From Dactylosporangium sp. AC04546 (GTDB taxonomy: Bacteria; Actinomycetota; Actinomycetes; Mycobacteriales; Micromonosporaceae): a DNA stretch of 64,000 nt. This document shows, one piece after another, positions 25,691 to 34,168 of the stretch. Numbering within the stretch: position 1 is the first letter of the stretch; the number at the start of each line of letters is the position of its first letter. The notes below the pieces were generated by a model that worked only from the letters and a program-made list of their open reading frames with translations, did no database searches and was not told the DNA's origin. The stretch covers positions 1 through 64,000 of the forward strand of contig NZ_JAHYSG010000008.1 in assembly GCF_022095675.1 (NCBI RefSeq). Reading direction: 5' to 3'. A program made the position numbers and the translations under genes.

Positions 25691-26092
25691 TCACGCGACG
25701 GCGGTCCCCTCGAGCTCGACCATCAGGTCGGGGACCGCCAGCCGCGTCACCCCCAGCATCGTGGTGGCCGGCGCCACCCCGGCGGCGCCCAACCGCGCCG
25801 CCAGCACGCCGTAGTGCTCGAAGAGCCGATCGACGTCGGTGGTGTAGACGTTGAGCCGGACGAGGTTTGCCAGCGACATGCGGGCCTCGCCGAGAACGGC
25901 CTCCAGGTTGTCGAGGCTCAGCGCCAGCTGTGCCACCATGTCATCGGCATGCTGGGGTTTGCCGTCGCCGCTCATCGCGGCCTGCCCGGAGCAGTACAGG
26001 GTCCGGGTGTGCCCGGAGACGATCTCACCCTGGTTGTACCCCAGCTCCACCGACCACGTCCACGGGTTGACCGCTGATCGATCCATTGCCAT
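25691..26092 (-). CDS. RidA family protein
   Basis: This 133-residue protein has the Rid fold: TLYCSGQAA, LDNLEAVLGEARMSLANLVRLNVYTTD and a final strand LMVELEGTAVA. RidA-type enzymes hydrolyse reactive enamine/imine intermediates, using an Arg near the C-terminus. Here the usual Arg of the PxxRxxV block is replaced by the sequence TTMLGVTRLAVPDL, where an Arg is still present one turn away, so it belongs to a non-archetypal Rid subgroup. It is divergent from the WYL regulator, a common pairing. Confidence 0.8.
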   Translation of the reverse strand: MAMDRSAVNPWTWSVELGYNQGEIVSGHTRTLYCSGQAAMSGDGKPQHADDMVAQLALSLDNLEAVLGEARMSLANLVRLNVYTTDVDRLFEHYGVLAARLGAAGVAPATTMLGVTRLAVPDLMVELEGTAVA

Positions 26093-26145
26093 TGCAGCTC
26101 CATTCGGACGAGAACTCACGTGCCGAGTGAGCCTCGCAGCCCAAT

Positions 26146-26164
26146 CACGACATCCTGTGTCGTG
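26146..26164. promoter_or_regulatory. Inverted repeat operator between ridA-type and WYL genes
   Basis: CACGACA (26146-26152) and TGTCGTG (26158-26164) are perfect complements 5 bp apart, 54 bp upstream of the ridA-type start and 22 bp before the WYL gene. It is a likely autoregulatory site of the WYL protein. Confidence 0.55.
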
Positions 26165-26185
26165 TATTTCTGGGATAGTTCTCGC

Positions 26186-27157
26186 ATGCGGGCCGACCGG
26201 TTGGTCTCGCTGGTGCTGCTGCTGCGCCAGCGCGGTCGGATGTCTGCGACCGCGCTGGCCCGCGAGCTGGAGGTGTCCACCCGCACCGTGCTGCGCGACA
26301 TCGAGGCGCTGTCCGCGGCCGGTGTCCCGGTCTACGCCGAACGCGGCCGGCACGGCGGTTTCGCGTTGCTGCCCGGCTTCCAGACCGAGCTCACCGGGCT
26401 GAACCACGACGAGGCGCTCGCCCTGCTGGTCGCCGGATCACGGCGCGGCGCGCAGGCATTCGGTCTCGGGTCGGCGCTCGCTTCGGCCATGCTCAAGGTG
26501 ATCGACGCGCTGCCCGAGAGCTATCGGGACACCGCGGCCGGCGCGGTCGAGCGGCTGCTCATCGACCCGGAGACCGACCTGCTGTCGCGCCGGATGGTCG
26601 CCGAGGAGGTGCCCGACAGCATCGTGGCCGAGGTTCGGCGCGCGGTGTTCGCCGGACACAAGCTGCGCATCCACTACGCGGCCGTGGGACAGACCCCGAA
26701 GTGGCGCACGGTGGACCCGATCGGCCTGGTCACCGTGCGCGAGCAGGGCTACCTGCTGGCCACGAGGTCCGGCGCGGACCGCACCTACCGGCTGTCGCGG
26801 GTCCTGGCCGCCGAGGAGCTCGCCGAACCCGCGCAGCGGCCGGACCGGGTCGATCTGGACCGGGCCTGGCAGGAGCGCAGCACGCGGTTCCGGACCGGCG
26901 GCGACCAGGTCACCGTGCTGGTGCGGGTGCACCCGTCACGGCGGGAGGACCTGGTGGGCACGGCGCTGGCCGTCCTCGCCGAAGCGGCCGACGCAGACGG
27001 CTGGCTGCGGCTGGAGGTGACCTTCCAGGACGCGAGACATGCCGAATGGGCGCTGTGGCAGCTCGCCACGAGCGCGGAAGCCCTGGCCCCGCAGTGGTTG
27101 CGCACCGCCCTGCGCAACCGCGCCGCCGCGATCGTCACCCGCTACGAACTGCCATGA
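26186..27157 (+). CDS. YafY-type HTH/WYL transcriptional regulator
   Basis: This 323-residue protein begins with a winged-helix HTH_11 domain (LVSLVLLLRQRGRMSATALA ... STRTVLRDIEAL). A WYL domain spans about residues 140-220 (KLRIHYAAVG, TVDPIGLVTVREQGYLLAT), in which the W-Y-L triad is partly replaced. A C-terminal extension (WCX-like, VTVLVRVHPSRREDLVGTAL) follows. WYL domains bind nucleotides or small ligands and such regulators usually control the neighbouring gene. Confidence 0.85.
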   Translation: MRADRLVSLVLLLRQRGRMSATALARELEVSTRTVLRDIEALSAAGVPVYAERGRHGGFALLPGFQTELTGLNHDEALALLVAGSRRGAQAFGLGSALASAMLKVIDALPESYRDTAAGAVERLLIDPETDLLSRRMVAEEVPDSIVAEVRRAVFAGHKLRIHYAAVGQTPKWRTVDPIGLVTVREQGYLLATRSGADRTYRLSRVLAAEELAEPAQRPDRVDLDRAWQERSTRFRTGGDQVTVLVRVHPSRREDLVGTALAVLAEAADADGWLRLEVTFQDARHAEWALWQLATSAEALAPQWLRTALRNRAAAIVTRYELP

Positions 27158-27185
27158 ATTCCAGCGCCGCCGGTACGCTCGGTCC

Positions 27186-27971
27186 ATGATCACGGACGGG
27201 GAGCTGGCGGTCGCGGCGGCGGAGGCCGGGGCGGCGGTGGTGCGGGCGCGGTACGGCACGGCACTGGAGCGGTTCGGCAAGGGCGGCGGGGACTTCGCCA
27301 CCGCGGCCGACATCGAGGCGGAACAGGCGATCCACGCCCTGCTGCGGGAGGCGCGGCCCGCCGACGGGTTCCTGGGGGAGGAGACCGGGTCGACCGGGGA
27401 CGCGCCGCGGACCTGGCTGGTCGACCCGCTCTGCGGGACGCTGAACTTCGCCGCCCGCACGCCGCTCGTGGCGGTCAACGTCGCCCTGCGGACCGAGGGC
27501 GGGGTCACGGCCGCGGCCACGGCCGACCCGTTCGCGGGCGAGGTGTTCTGGACCGCGGGCGACGGGGCGTACGTCCGGCGGGACGGGCGCGACGAGCCCC
27601 TGGTCCCGGACGCCGGGTCGGCTCTCGCCGAGGTCGACGTCGACCCGCCGATGCCGAACGCGCCGGGGTTCCGCGCGGAGCGGCTGCTGCTCGACCCGTC
27701 GTTCCGGGCGGCGTTCCGGCCGCGGGTGCTGTCCACCTCGCTGGGCCTGCTGTGGGTGGCCGCGGGGCGGCGCGCGGTGTACGTCATCGACCGCGACCTT
27801 CGCGACGACGTCCACTTCGCCGCCGGGCTCGCGGTGTGCCGGGCCGCCGGCTGCGTGGTCTCCGGGCTGCGTGGCGAGCCGGTCGGCACCGGACCGCACG
27901 GCCTGATCGCGGCGGCCGACGAACGCGCCCACGCGGAGGCGCTCGCCGCGGTGGCCGCGGTCTGGGTCTAG
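27186..27971 (+). CDS. Inositol monophosphatase family protein with altered metal site
   Basis: The 261-residue fold is that of IMPase/CysQ enzymes: GEETG with Glu66, then WLVDPLCGTLNFA. In active enzymes the motif is DPxDGT; here the second Asp is Cys83. The later WDxAAG motif reads VHFAAG, with His210 in place of the catalytic Asp. Two of the usual metal ligands are therefore changed. Either the protein belongs to a subgroup with another metal arrangement or it is not a phosphatase. Its end overlaps the convergent M56 gene by 4 bp. Confidence 0.75.
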   Translation: MITDGELAVAAAEAGAAVVRARYGTALERFGKGGGDFATAADIEAEQAIHALLREARPADGFLGEETGSTGDAPRTWLVDPLCGTLNFAARTPLVAVNVALRTEGGVTAAATADPFAGEVFWTAGDGAYVRRDGRDEPLVPDAGSALAEVDVDPPMPNAPGFRAERLLLDPSFRAAFRPRVLSTSLGLLWVAAGRRAVYVIDRDLRDDVHFAAGLAVCRAAGCVVSGLRGEPVGTGPHGLIAAADERAHAEALAAVAAVWV

Positions 27972-28885
27972 CGCGCGGCGGCGATCAGCAGCTCGACCAG
28001 GTCGATGGTGGCCTCGCCGGTCCATACCACCGACGCCAGGGCCAGGGCCGGGATCAGGGCCAGGGCCGTCAGCAGCCCCGCGCGGCCGGCCGCCGGGCGG
28101 GGGTGCAGCAGCAGGGCCACGCGGCGCGGCACGACGCCGGCCGGGAGGGCCGCGTGCAGGCCGCGCGGGCGGGCGCCCGAGGTCGCCAGGGCGGCCGTGC
28201 CGATCGCGTGGGCGACCGTGCGGCGGTTGCCGACGTGGCTGGCCGCGTCCTCGTCGGCGGCCCGCTCGACCAGGTACGCGACGTGGCGGCGGACCCACCA
28301 CAGCGCCGGGTGGGCCGCGCCGGCCAGGTTGGCCAGCATGACCAGGCGGTGGTGGTGGCCGTCGAGGTGGGCCCGCTCGTGGGCCAGCAGCGCCTCGAAC
28401 TGCGGGTCGGTGAGCAGGTCGCGCATGCCGGTCGTGACCACGACGTGGCCGCGCCGGCCGGGGCCGCCGGGGACCGCGAACGCGTCGGCCGTCTCGTCGG
28501 GCACAAGGACCAGCGGGCGCTGCGCCGGGCCGCCGGTCGCGGCGAGGCGCAGGATCCGGCGGTGGCCGCGCCAGCGCCGGCCCGCGGCGAACAGGACGGC
28601 CGTGAGCATCGCCAGGCTCACCCACGGTACCCACGGCACCGACGCGGTGTCGTGTGCCACCACGGCCGGTGACCAGCCCAGCGTTCCCGCCAGAACCGGC
28701 ACCTCGGCCAGGGCGGCGACCGTGAACAGCGCCAGGTTCATCGTGCTCGCGGCGGCGGTGACGGCGGCGGACCAGGCGATGACGGCGGCGGCACGGCCGG
28801 GCGGCAGCCGGTCGGCGAGCAGTCGGACGGCTAGGACGACCAGTGGCGGTACAACCAGGACCGACCAGACGAAGTGATCGAACAT
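27968..28885 (-). CDS. M56 family membrane metallopeptidase (BlaR1-like)
   Basis: This 305-residue protein has three N-terminal membrane helices and one near the C-terminus (GLLTALALIPALALASVVW). The zinc motif HERAH (His169, Glu170, His173) lies in a cytoplasmic loop with AHPALWW and ERAADEDAA downstream, as in BlaR1/MecR1 proteases. It lacks an extracellular penicillin sensor domain. It probably cleaves the BlaI-type repressor encoded divergently 42 bp away. Confidence 0.85.
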   Translation of the reverse strand: MFDHFVWSVLVVPPLVVLAVRLLADRLPPGRAAAVIAWSAAVTAAASTMNLALFTVAALAEVPVLAGTLGWSPAVVAHDTASVPWVPWVSLAMLTAVLFAAGRRWRGHRRILRLAATGGPAQRPLVLVPDETADAFAVPGGPGRRGHVVVTTGMRDLLTDPQFEALLAHERAHLDGHHHRLVMLANLAGAAHPALWWVRRHVAYLVERAADEDAASHVGNRRTVAHAIGTAALATSGARPRGLHAALPAGVVPRRVALLLHPRPAAGRAGLLTALALIPALALASVVWTGEATIDLVELLIAAAR

Positions 28886-28927
28886 GCCTCTCCGTTCGGG
28901 CCCCGCCGGGCCGATACAGTCGGTACC

Positions 28928-29335
28928 GTGAGCACATCACACTCCGCGGACGACGACAAGGACGACGACAAGCCGACCCGGCGCCGCCCCGGGCAGCTGG
29001 AGGCCGAGGTCATGCGTGTGCTCGGCGCCGCGGCCGGGCGGCTGACGCCGGGGGAGGTCCGTGATGTGCTCGACCCGACGGGCACCCTGTCGTACAGCAC
29101 GGTGGTGACCGCGCTCACCCGCCTGCACGAGAAGGGCGTCGTGACCCGGCACCGCGGCGACGGCCGTGCGTTCCGGTACGGCGCGCTCAGCGACCCCGCC
29201 GGGCTGGTGGCCGAGCGGATGCGCCGGCTGCTGACCCGCGAGCCCGACCGTGCGTCGGTCCTGCGCCGGTTCGTGAGCACCCTCGACGCCGGCGACGAGC
29301 AGGTGCTGCGCGACTTGCTCAGCGAACCGGAGTAG
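28928..29335 (+). CDS. BlaI/MecI/CopY family repressor
   Basis: GTG 28928 gives 135 residues with an acidic, Lys-rich N-terminal tail and a winged helix (RRPGQLEAEVMRVLG, PGEVRDVL, LSYSTVVTALTRLHEKGVV, RFRYG-like AFRYGAL). A C-terminal dimer helix follows. Homologues repress their own gene and the paired M56 protease gene until cleaved. The short intergenic region with M56 should hold the operator; a GATAC/GGTAC half-site pair near 28914 is only suggestive. Confidence 0.85.
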   Translation: MSTSHSADDDKDDDKPTRRRPGQLEAEVMRVLGAAAGRLTPGEVRDVLDPTGTLSYSTVVTALTRLHEKGVVTRHRGDGRAFRYGALSDPAGLVAERMRRLLTREPDRASVLRRFVSTLDAGDEQVLRDLLSEPE

Positions 29336-29342
29336 CCTGGTT

Positions 29343-29366
29343 GACTTCTACATGGTTGTAGAAGTC
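29343..29366. promoter_or_regulatory. Long palindromic operator of the PadR gene
   Basis: GACTTCTACA (29343-29352) and TGTAGAAGTC (29357-29366) are perfect 10-bp arms around 4 bp. It ends immediately before the TTGGAGG ribosome site of the PadR-family gene and contains the TACA/TGTA half sites typical of PadR operators, so negative autoregulation is likely. Confidence 0.7.
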
Positions 29367-29379
29367 TTGGAGGCCCTGG

Positions 29380-29919
29380 TTGAGCGTGACGCTCGACGAC
29401 GCGCTGCTCGTCCTGCTCGGACGGGGGCCGTCGAGCGCGTACGAGCTGTGGCACGAGCATGCCCGCGTCCTCGGCGCCGCCCGCCGGGTCGACATCGGCC
29501 GGGTCATGGCCGCCGTCAGCCGCCTCGAGCGCGGCGGGCTGGTGCGGGTCGAGGCGCCGCACGAGGTCCGCACCGGCAGCAGCAACCGCCGCCCGTGCGA
29601 ACTGACCGCTGCCGGCCGAGGCCGGCAGGCCGCCTGGCTGTGCGCGGTGACCCCGGACACCGAGGTCGAGGACGTGTACGTGCGGGGCATGCTTGCCGTC
29701 GTAGCGGCCGACGGCGAGACGTTCGCCGCGTTCGTCGAGCACGCGCTGGCCGCGACCCGGCTGCGCATCGGCCGGCTCGGCCGCATCGCCGCCGAGGAAC
29801 CGGCCGGCCGCGCCGGGGTGGCGTTCGACCAGGAGGTGGCCCGCGCGCTCGCCCTGTGGCTCAACCAGCTGCCGGAGCACCGCGCCCCGGCGTCGCGCGC
29901 CGAGAAGCTCACCGGCTGA
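29380..29919 (+). CDS. PadR-family transcriptional regulator
   Basis: TTG 29380 has GGAGG 6 nt upstream; GTG 29386 is an alternative. The 179-residue product has a winged helix with PadR features: ALLVLLGRGPSSAYELWHE, VMAAVSRLERGGLV, RRPCELTAAGR. A C-terminal dimerisation helix bundle follows. PadR proteins respond to phenolics or drugs and control transporters or detoxification genes. None lies directly downstream. Confidence 0.8.
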   Translation: MSVTLDDALLVLLGRGPSSAYELWHEHARVLGAARRVDIGRVMAAVSRLERGGLVRVEAPHEVRTGSSNRRPCELTAAGRGRQAAWLCAVTPDTEVEDVYVRGMLAVVAADGETFAAFVEHALAATRLRIGRLGRIAAEEPAGRAGVAFDQEVARALALWLNQLPEHRAPASRAEKLTG

Positions 29920-30079
29920 CAGCGCGGGTGGTTTGCGGCTTGTGACGTGGAACATCATGAGTTCCACATGAAGTTTGGCTTATCCGGCCGAGCGCTCCGC
30001 TCGCTCCGGCGCCGCGCCTGCCTATAGTCGGTCCGCTTCCGCACCCCCCACGATCCGACCGACGACAGGTGGAGTCCGC

Positions 30080-31498
30080 GTGTACCCCGACGAGCCGGCC
30101 GCCGACAGCCCCGTGACCCGCCGGACCTCCCGCCGACGCCTGGCGCTCATCGCCGTCGGAGTCTCGGTCGCCGTGCTCCTCGGCGTGGGCGCCGTCGCCT
30201 ACGCGATGCGGCCGGGTGGGGAAAGCCCGGCGCCGGCCAGCGCCGCCGGTGAGGGTGCCGACGCCGGTGCCGACCCGGCGAGCCCTGGCGCCTCCGGCGA
30301 AGCGTCGGCGATCACCGGGAGCGCGGCGCTCGGGCAGGCCACCGGGCCGTGCGGGCGGGCCGCCGCCGGGTCGCCCGTCGTCAAGGTGACCGAGGTGAAG
30401 GTCGGCGCGGCCGTCACCGGCTACGGGCGCGAGGGCGACACCGACCCGCTGCCGATGGCCGTCGCCGCCACCCCCGAGGGCGGGTCGTGGCTGGCCTGGC
30501 TGGGCACCGGCGGCAAGGTGTACCTCGGCCGCCTCGACTGCAACGACCAGCTCGTCGGCACCCCGACCAGCTTCGACGGCATCGACCTCCAGGACGTCTA
30601 CGCCGACGCCGGCGGCGGCGCGCTTCTGCTGACCCGCAAGGGCACGTGCAACACCGGCCCGCTGTGCGGCGGGTCGTCGAGCCCCTGCAACACCATGCAC
30701 CTGATCCGCTTCGACACCGCCGGCAAGCAGGTCTGGGAGCGGCAGGTCACCAACCTCACCGGCGGCCGCGGCGGCTACGACGACGGCGCGCGGTTCGTCT
30801 GGTGGTACCAGCACCACGGCCGGATCGCCTCCGACGGCAAGACGTTCGCCGCCTACTTCGGCGTGGCGATCACCGTCAAGAACGGCAACTGCGTCGACAT
30901 CCACGAGGGCGACCGGATGCAGGTCGTCGGGGCCGACGGCGCCCTGGTGAGCGGGCACAGGGACAGCTTCGAGGTGGGCTGCAGCCACAGCTGGGGCACC
31001 CGGATCGTCTGGGATCCGCGGGTGAGCCGGTACGTGATGGTGTGCGCGACCGACAACAACTGCCGCATCGCGCAGCCGCACCCGTACCGGACCGTCGCCG
31101 CCGGCACCTGCGACGGCACGCTGTTCGGCGGCGACCTGGTTCTCGCCAAGGGCCAGGGCTACTGGACCGCGTGGAGCCAGGGCGGCCAGGTGCGCCTCGA
31201 ACGGTTCACCACCGGCGCGTCGACGTCGACGATCCGCACCGGCGCCGCATCGAGCCATCCACATCTCGTGACGTACGGCGCGAACCGGATGCTGCTGTCG
31301 TGGGAGTCCGGCTCCCAGATGAGTGCCCAGGTGTACGACAGCGGCACCGGAGGCACCGTGGGAGCCAGGTTCACGATCGGCGTGCGCGACCACAGCTTCC
31401 AGGCGTTCAAGGCGTACCCCGACGGCAGCGCCGCCTACCCGGCGGCCGGCAGCTCATCGACCACCATCAAGATCGCCCGCGTCATGCCGATGGCCTGA
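30080..31498 (+). CDS. Membrane-anchored extracytoplasmic protein of unknown function
   Basis: GTG 30080 with AGGTGGAG 5 nt upstream gives 472 residues. The N-terminus has a cytoplasmic RRTSRRR stretch and one TM helix (LALIAVGVSVAVLLGVGAVAY). An Ala/Gly/Ser linker leads to a large beta-rich domain with seven- or eight-fold repeated short strands (GSWLAWLGTGGKVYLGRLD, ALLLTRKGTC, RMLLSWESGS, MSAQVYDSGTG), like a beta-propeller. Cys pairs suggest disulphides. The ligand is unknown. Confidence 0.75.
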   Translation: MYPDEPAADSPVTRRTSRRRLALIAVGVSVAVLLGVGAVAYAMRPGGESPAPASAAGEGADAGADPASPGASGEASAITGSAALGQATGPCGRAAAGSPVVKVTEVKVGAAVTGYGREGDTDPLPMAVAATPEGGSWLAWLGTGGKVYLGRLDCNDQLVGTPTSFDGIDLQDVYADAGGGALLLTRKGTCNTGPLCGGSSSPCNTMHLIRFDTAGKQVWERQVTNLTGGRGGYDDGARFVWWYQHHGRIASDGKTFAAYFGVAITVKNGNCVDIHEGDRMQVVGADGALVSGHRDSFEVGCSHSWGTRIVWDPRVSRYVMVCATDNNCRIAQPHPYRTVAAGTCDGTLFGGDLVLAKGQGYWTAWSQGGQVRLERFTTGASTSTIRTGAASSHPHLVTYGANRMLLSWESGSQMSAQVYDSGTGGTVGARFTIGVRDHSFQAFKAYPDGSAAYPAAGSSSTTIKIARVMPMA

Positions 31499-31566
31499 GG
31501 TTCGTCGATCCGGCTGGTCGACGAGCCGGTCGAGATCGACCTGCGCCGCCGCTGCCGCTCCGGCTC

Positions 31567-32400
31567 CTACGCGTGAAGCTCAGCGAGGCGCCGCCACAGC
31601 GTTCGCTCCTCGTCGGTCGCCGGGCGCGGCACCGTGACCGAGACGACCGCGTACAGGTCGCCGGGGTTGCCGCGCGGGTTCGGCAGGCCCTGGCCGGCCA
31701 GGCGCAGCCGCCGCCCAGACGACGTGCCCGGCGGGACCCCCACCCGGACCCGGCCGTTCGGCGTGTCGAGCGGCACGCTCGCGCCGAGCGCCGCGTCCCA
31801 CGGCGCCACCGCGAGGTCCGCGACGAGGTCCCGGCCCTGCACGCGGTACCGCGGGTGCGGGTCGAGCCGCACCACCAGGTACAGGTCGCCGGGCGGGGTT
31901 CCCGACGAGCCCTGGCCGGCCAGCCGGATCCGCTGCCCGTCCACCACCCCGGCCGGGATCGTCACGTCGAGGGCGCGCCCCGGCAGCGTGACCCGCCGCC
32001 GCCCGCCGTGGAACGCGTCCTCGACGCTCAGGTTCAGCTCCGCCTCGGTGTCGGCGCCGGCCACCGGCCCGGCGCGACCTGCCCGCCCCCCGAAGAGGCT
32101 GGCGAACAGGTCGTCGAGGTCCACATCGGCCGCGGGTGCGGCCGCGCGCACGGACTCGTCGGGCACGTGTCTCCAGTCGCTGCCGAAGCGGTCGTACCGC
32201 CGGCGCCGCTCGGGATCGGACAGGACGTGGTACGCCTCGGTGATCTGCTTGAAGCGTTCCTCCGCACCCGGCGAGCGGTCCACGTCGGGGTGGCTGCGGC
32301 GGGCCAGCTTGCGGTATGCGCGCTGGATCTCGTCCTGCGGTGCATCCCGGTTCACCCCGAGCACTCGGTAGTAGTCGACGGCCGTGTCAGTCGTCGCCAT
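31567..32400 (-). CDS. dnaJ: CbpA-type DnaJ co-chaperone
   Basis: This 277-residue J protein has the J domain at residues 8-72 (DYYRVLGVNRDAP, HPDV with the HPD motif, YDRFGSDW) and then a G/F-like linker DDLFASLFGG. It continues directly to two C-terminal substrate-binding barrels (TEAELNLSVEDAFHGG, GVPPGTSSGRRLRLAGQGLP). The zinc-finger domain of class I DnaJ is missing, so it is class II/CbpA-like. It is translated after GrpE with a 14-bp overlap and should stimulate a DnaK encoded elsewhere. Confidence 0.9.
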   Translation of the reverse strand: MATTDTAVDYYRVLGVNRDAPQDEIQRAYRKLARRSHPDVDRSPGAEERFKQITEAYHVLSDPERRRRYDRFGSDWRHVPDESVRAAAPAADVDLDDLFASLFGGRAGRAGPVAGADTEAELNLSVEDAFHGGRRRVTLPGRALDVTIPAGVVDGQRIRLAGQGSSGTPPGDLYLVVRLDPHPRYRVQGRDLVADLAVAPWDAALGASVPLDTPNGRVRVGVPPGTSSGRRLRLAGQGLPNPRGNPGDLYAVVSVTVPRPATDEERTLWRRLAELHA

Positions 32401-32890
32401 CCGGCCCGCCCGGCTGCTCCACGCCGCCCAGCGGTGGCGGCGCGCTGACGGCCACGATCGCCGGGCGCAGCAGCCGCTCGCCCTTGGCGAAGCCGGGCCG
32501 GATGATCCGCGTGACTGTCCCCGGCGGGGCGTCGCTGTCGCGGTCGACCTCGGCCGCCTCGTGCCGTAGGGGATCGAACGCGACCCCGGTCGCGTCGATC
32601 GGCGTGAAGCCGAGCAGCGACAGCACCCGCCGGGCCTGCTCGCGCACCTGCTCGACCCCGGCCACGATCGACTGCGGGTCGGCCTCGGCGTGCTGCAGGG
32701 CCAGGTCCAGGTGGTCCAGCACCGGCAGCCAGGCGGCGGACACCGCGAGACGTTCGGCGAGGCGCTGGTCGGCGGCGTTGCGCGCGGCCCACTTGCGGGT
32801 GTTCTCGACCTCGGCGAGGGCGCGCTGCCACTGGTCGCGCAGGTCCTCGTCGGTCCGCTCGGTGGCGGGGGTCTCATTCACCTGGCTCAT
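32387..32890 (-). CDS. grpE: GrpE nucleotide exchange factor
   Basis: This 167-residue protein has a coiled-coil N-terminus (DQWQRALAEVENTRKWAARN) and a beta head with DPLRHEAAEVDRDSD and TVTRIIRPGFAKGERLLRPA, the usual GrpE signature. It releases ADP from DnaK. It sits upstream of dnaJ in one transcript, but no dnaK is present, so it appears to be an accessory copy belonging to a stress island. Confidence 0.9.
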   Translation of the reverse strand: MSQVNETPATERTDEDLRDQWQRALAEVENTRKWAARNAADQRLAERLAVSAAWLPVLDHLDLALQHAEADPQSIVAGVEQVREQARRVLSLLGFTPIDATGVAFDPLRHEAAEVDRDSDAPPGTVTRIIRPGFAKGERLLRPAIVAVSAPPPLGGVEQPGGPDGDD

Positions 32891-32896
32891 CGGGCC

Positions 32897-33409
32897 TCAC
32901 CCGGCCCCGGCGGCGAGCAGCTGCCGCGCCTGCTCGGCGTGCTCGGTGTCGACCATGAGCGTGTACGTGTCGGCGTGGATCGCGCTCGCCGAGGTGAAGT
33001 CGCGCTGGCCGCCGGTCGCGGCGTGCGCGATGGCGCCGAAGACCGCGCCCCACACGATGCCGGCGACGGCGCCGAAGAGCACGACCTTCCACCAGGCGTC
33101 GATGGCGAAGATGCCGAGCAGGAAGCCGATGAGCAGACCGAACCAGAGCCCGCTGCCGGCCCCGGCGAGTGCCGCCTTGCCGACCGTCATCCGGCCCAGC
33201 ACCTTCTCGACCAGCCGGACGCCGGTGCCGACGATGGTGACCCGGTCGACCGGGAACTGCCGGTCCGACAGCAGGTCGACGGCGCGCTGGGCGCTCAGGT
33301 AGTCGGGGTATGTCGCCACCGCCACCACCGGACGGTCCTGGTGCTCGCCGCCCACCGGCATCTGCGGCCGGCCGGTGCCGGGGAAGGGCATGGACGTGCG
33401 GTTGGTCAT
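32897..33409 (-). CDS. General stress protein (YflT-like) with membrane segment
   Basis: This 170-residue protein starts with an ordered domain (RPVVAVATYPDYLSAQRAVDLLSDRQFPVDRVTIVG) that matches the heat-induced YflT-type domain. Two Gly-rich membrane helices follow (ALAGAGSGLWFGLLIGFLLGIF, VVLFGAVAGIVWGAVFG) and a C-terminal strand-helix end. It is 6 bp upstream of grpE and probably co-transcribed. A role in general stress is inferred. Confidence 0.75.
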   Translation of the reverse strand: MTNRTSMPFPGTGRPQMPVGGEHQDRPVVAVATYPDYLSAQRAVDLLSDRQFPVDRVTIVGTGVRLVEKVLGRMTVGKAALAGAGSGLWFGLLIGFLLGIFAIDAWWKVVLFGAVAGIVWGAVFGAIAHAATGGQRDFTSASAIHADTYTLMVDTEHAEQARQLLAAGAG

Positions 33410-33601
33410 GACGACAGCCTCCTCTCGCGAAGGATGGATCTCCTCTCACTTGCCAGCGTTCGCCGGTCCGGGGGAGCGGTGCCCATCCGCCGGGGGTGAG
33501 TCTTCGCCGGGTCAGTTACCGGTGCACCTGGCGGACGGCCAAGGCGCCGTCGCCGACCGCCGCCGGGACCCAGCGCACGGCGCCGCTGCGCACGTCGGCG
33601 G

Positions 33602-34030
33602 TCACGGGATGGTGGCCGCGAGCTCCCGGGGCATGCTGCCCCGCAGGTCGTCCCACTCGCCCTCGGCGCCGAACCGCTTCAGCGCGGTCAGCACCGTCGA
33701 CACCAGCGGCTCCAGGCCGCCGTCGACGTTGAACGGGAACTCCCGCCGGACCCGGTCGTAGAACTCGTCGCGGTGCATCTTCACGGGCACGCGGCTGGGC
33801 TCCCAGCCCTCGTAGTACAGGCCCCGCACCAGCATCGGCAGGCACGCCGCGAACTTCGCGGACTCCGCGACCGGCAGCCGGTCCCGCAGCGCGTGCAGCG
33901 TGGCCCGCAGCGCCGCGAACGACTGGTTGCGGCGTGAGCGCGGCCAGCCGTACGCCTGCTCGATCTCATTGAGCAGATGATTCGTCTTGTCCACTGTGGA
34001 ATCGAACGTGTGGTAGCCGGTTCCCGACAT
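33602..34030 (-). CDS. DUF2267 protein
   Basis: This 142-residue helical protein shows the DUF2267 pattern: FDSTVDKTNHLLNEIEQAYGW, ALRATLHALRDRLPVAESAKFAACLPMLVRGLYYEGW and a C-terminal VLTALKRF. DUF2267 proteins are cytosolic, lack known activity and often lie among stress and dormancy genes, as here. The gap from 33410 to 33601 contains no gene. Confidence 0.8.
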   Translation of the reverse strand: MSGTGYHTFDSTVDKTNHLLNEIEQAYGWPRSRRNQSFAALRATLHALRDRLPVAESAKFAACLPMLVRGLYYEGWEPSRVPVKMHRDEFYDRVRREFPFNVDGGLEPLVSTVLTALKRFGAEGEWDDLRGSMPRELAATIP

Positions 34031-34168
34031 GGTCTGCCCCCTCCTGCTCCGTCGGCCGGGGGCTACCCGCGCCCGCGCGCTTCACACCCGTTGCAGGGGA
34101 GGGCCGGCCCGACCCGGCGGCCGACGATGGAGACGGTCACCCGACGAGCACGGAAGGAACCGAGTGTC

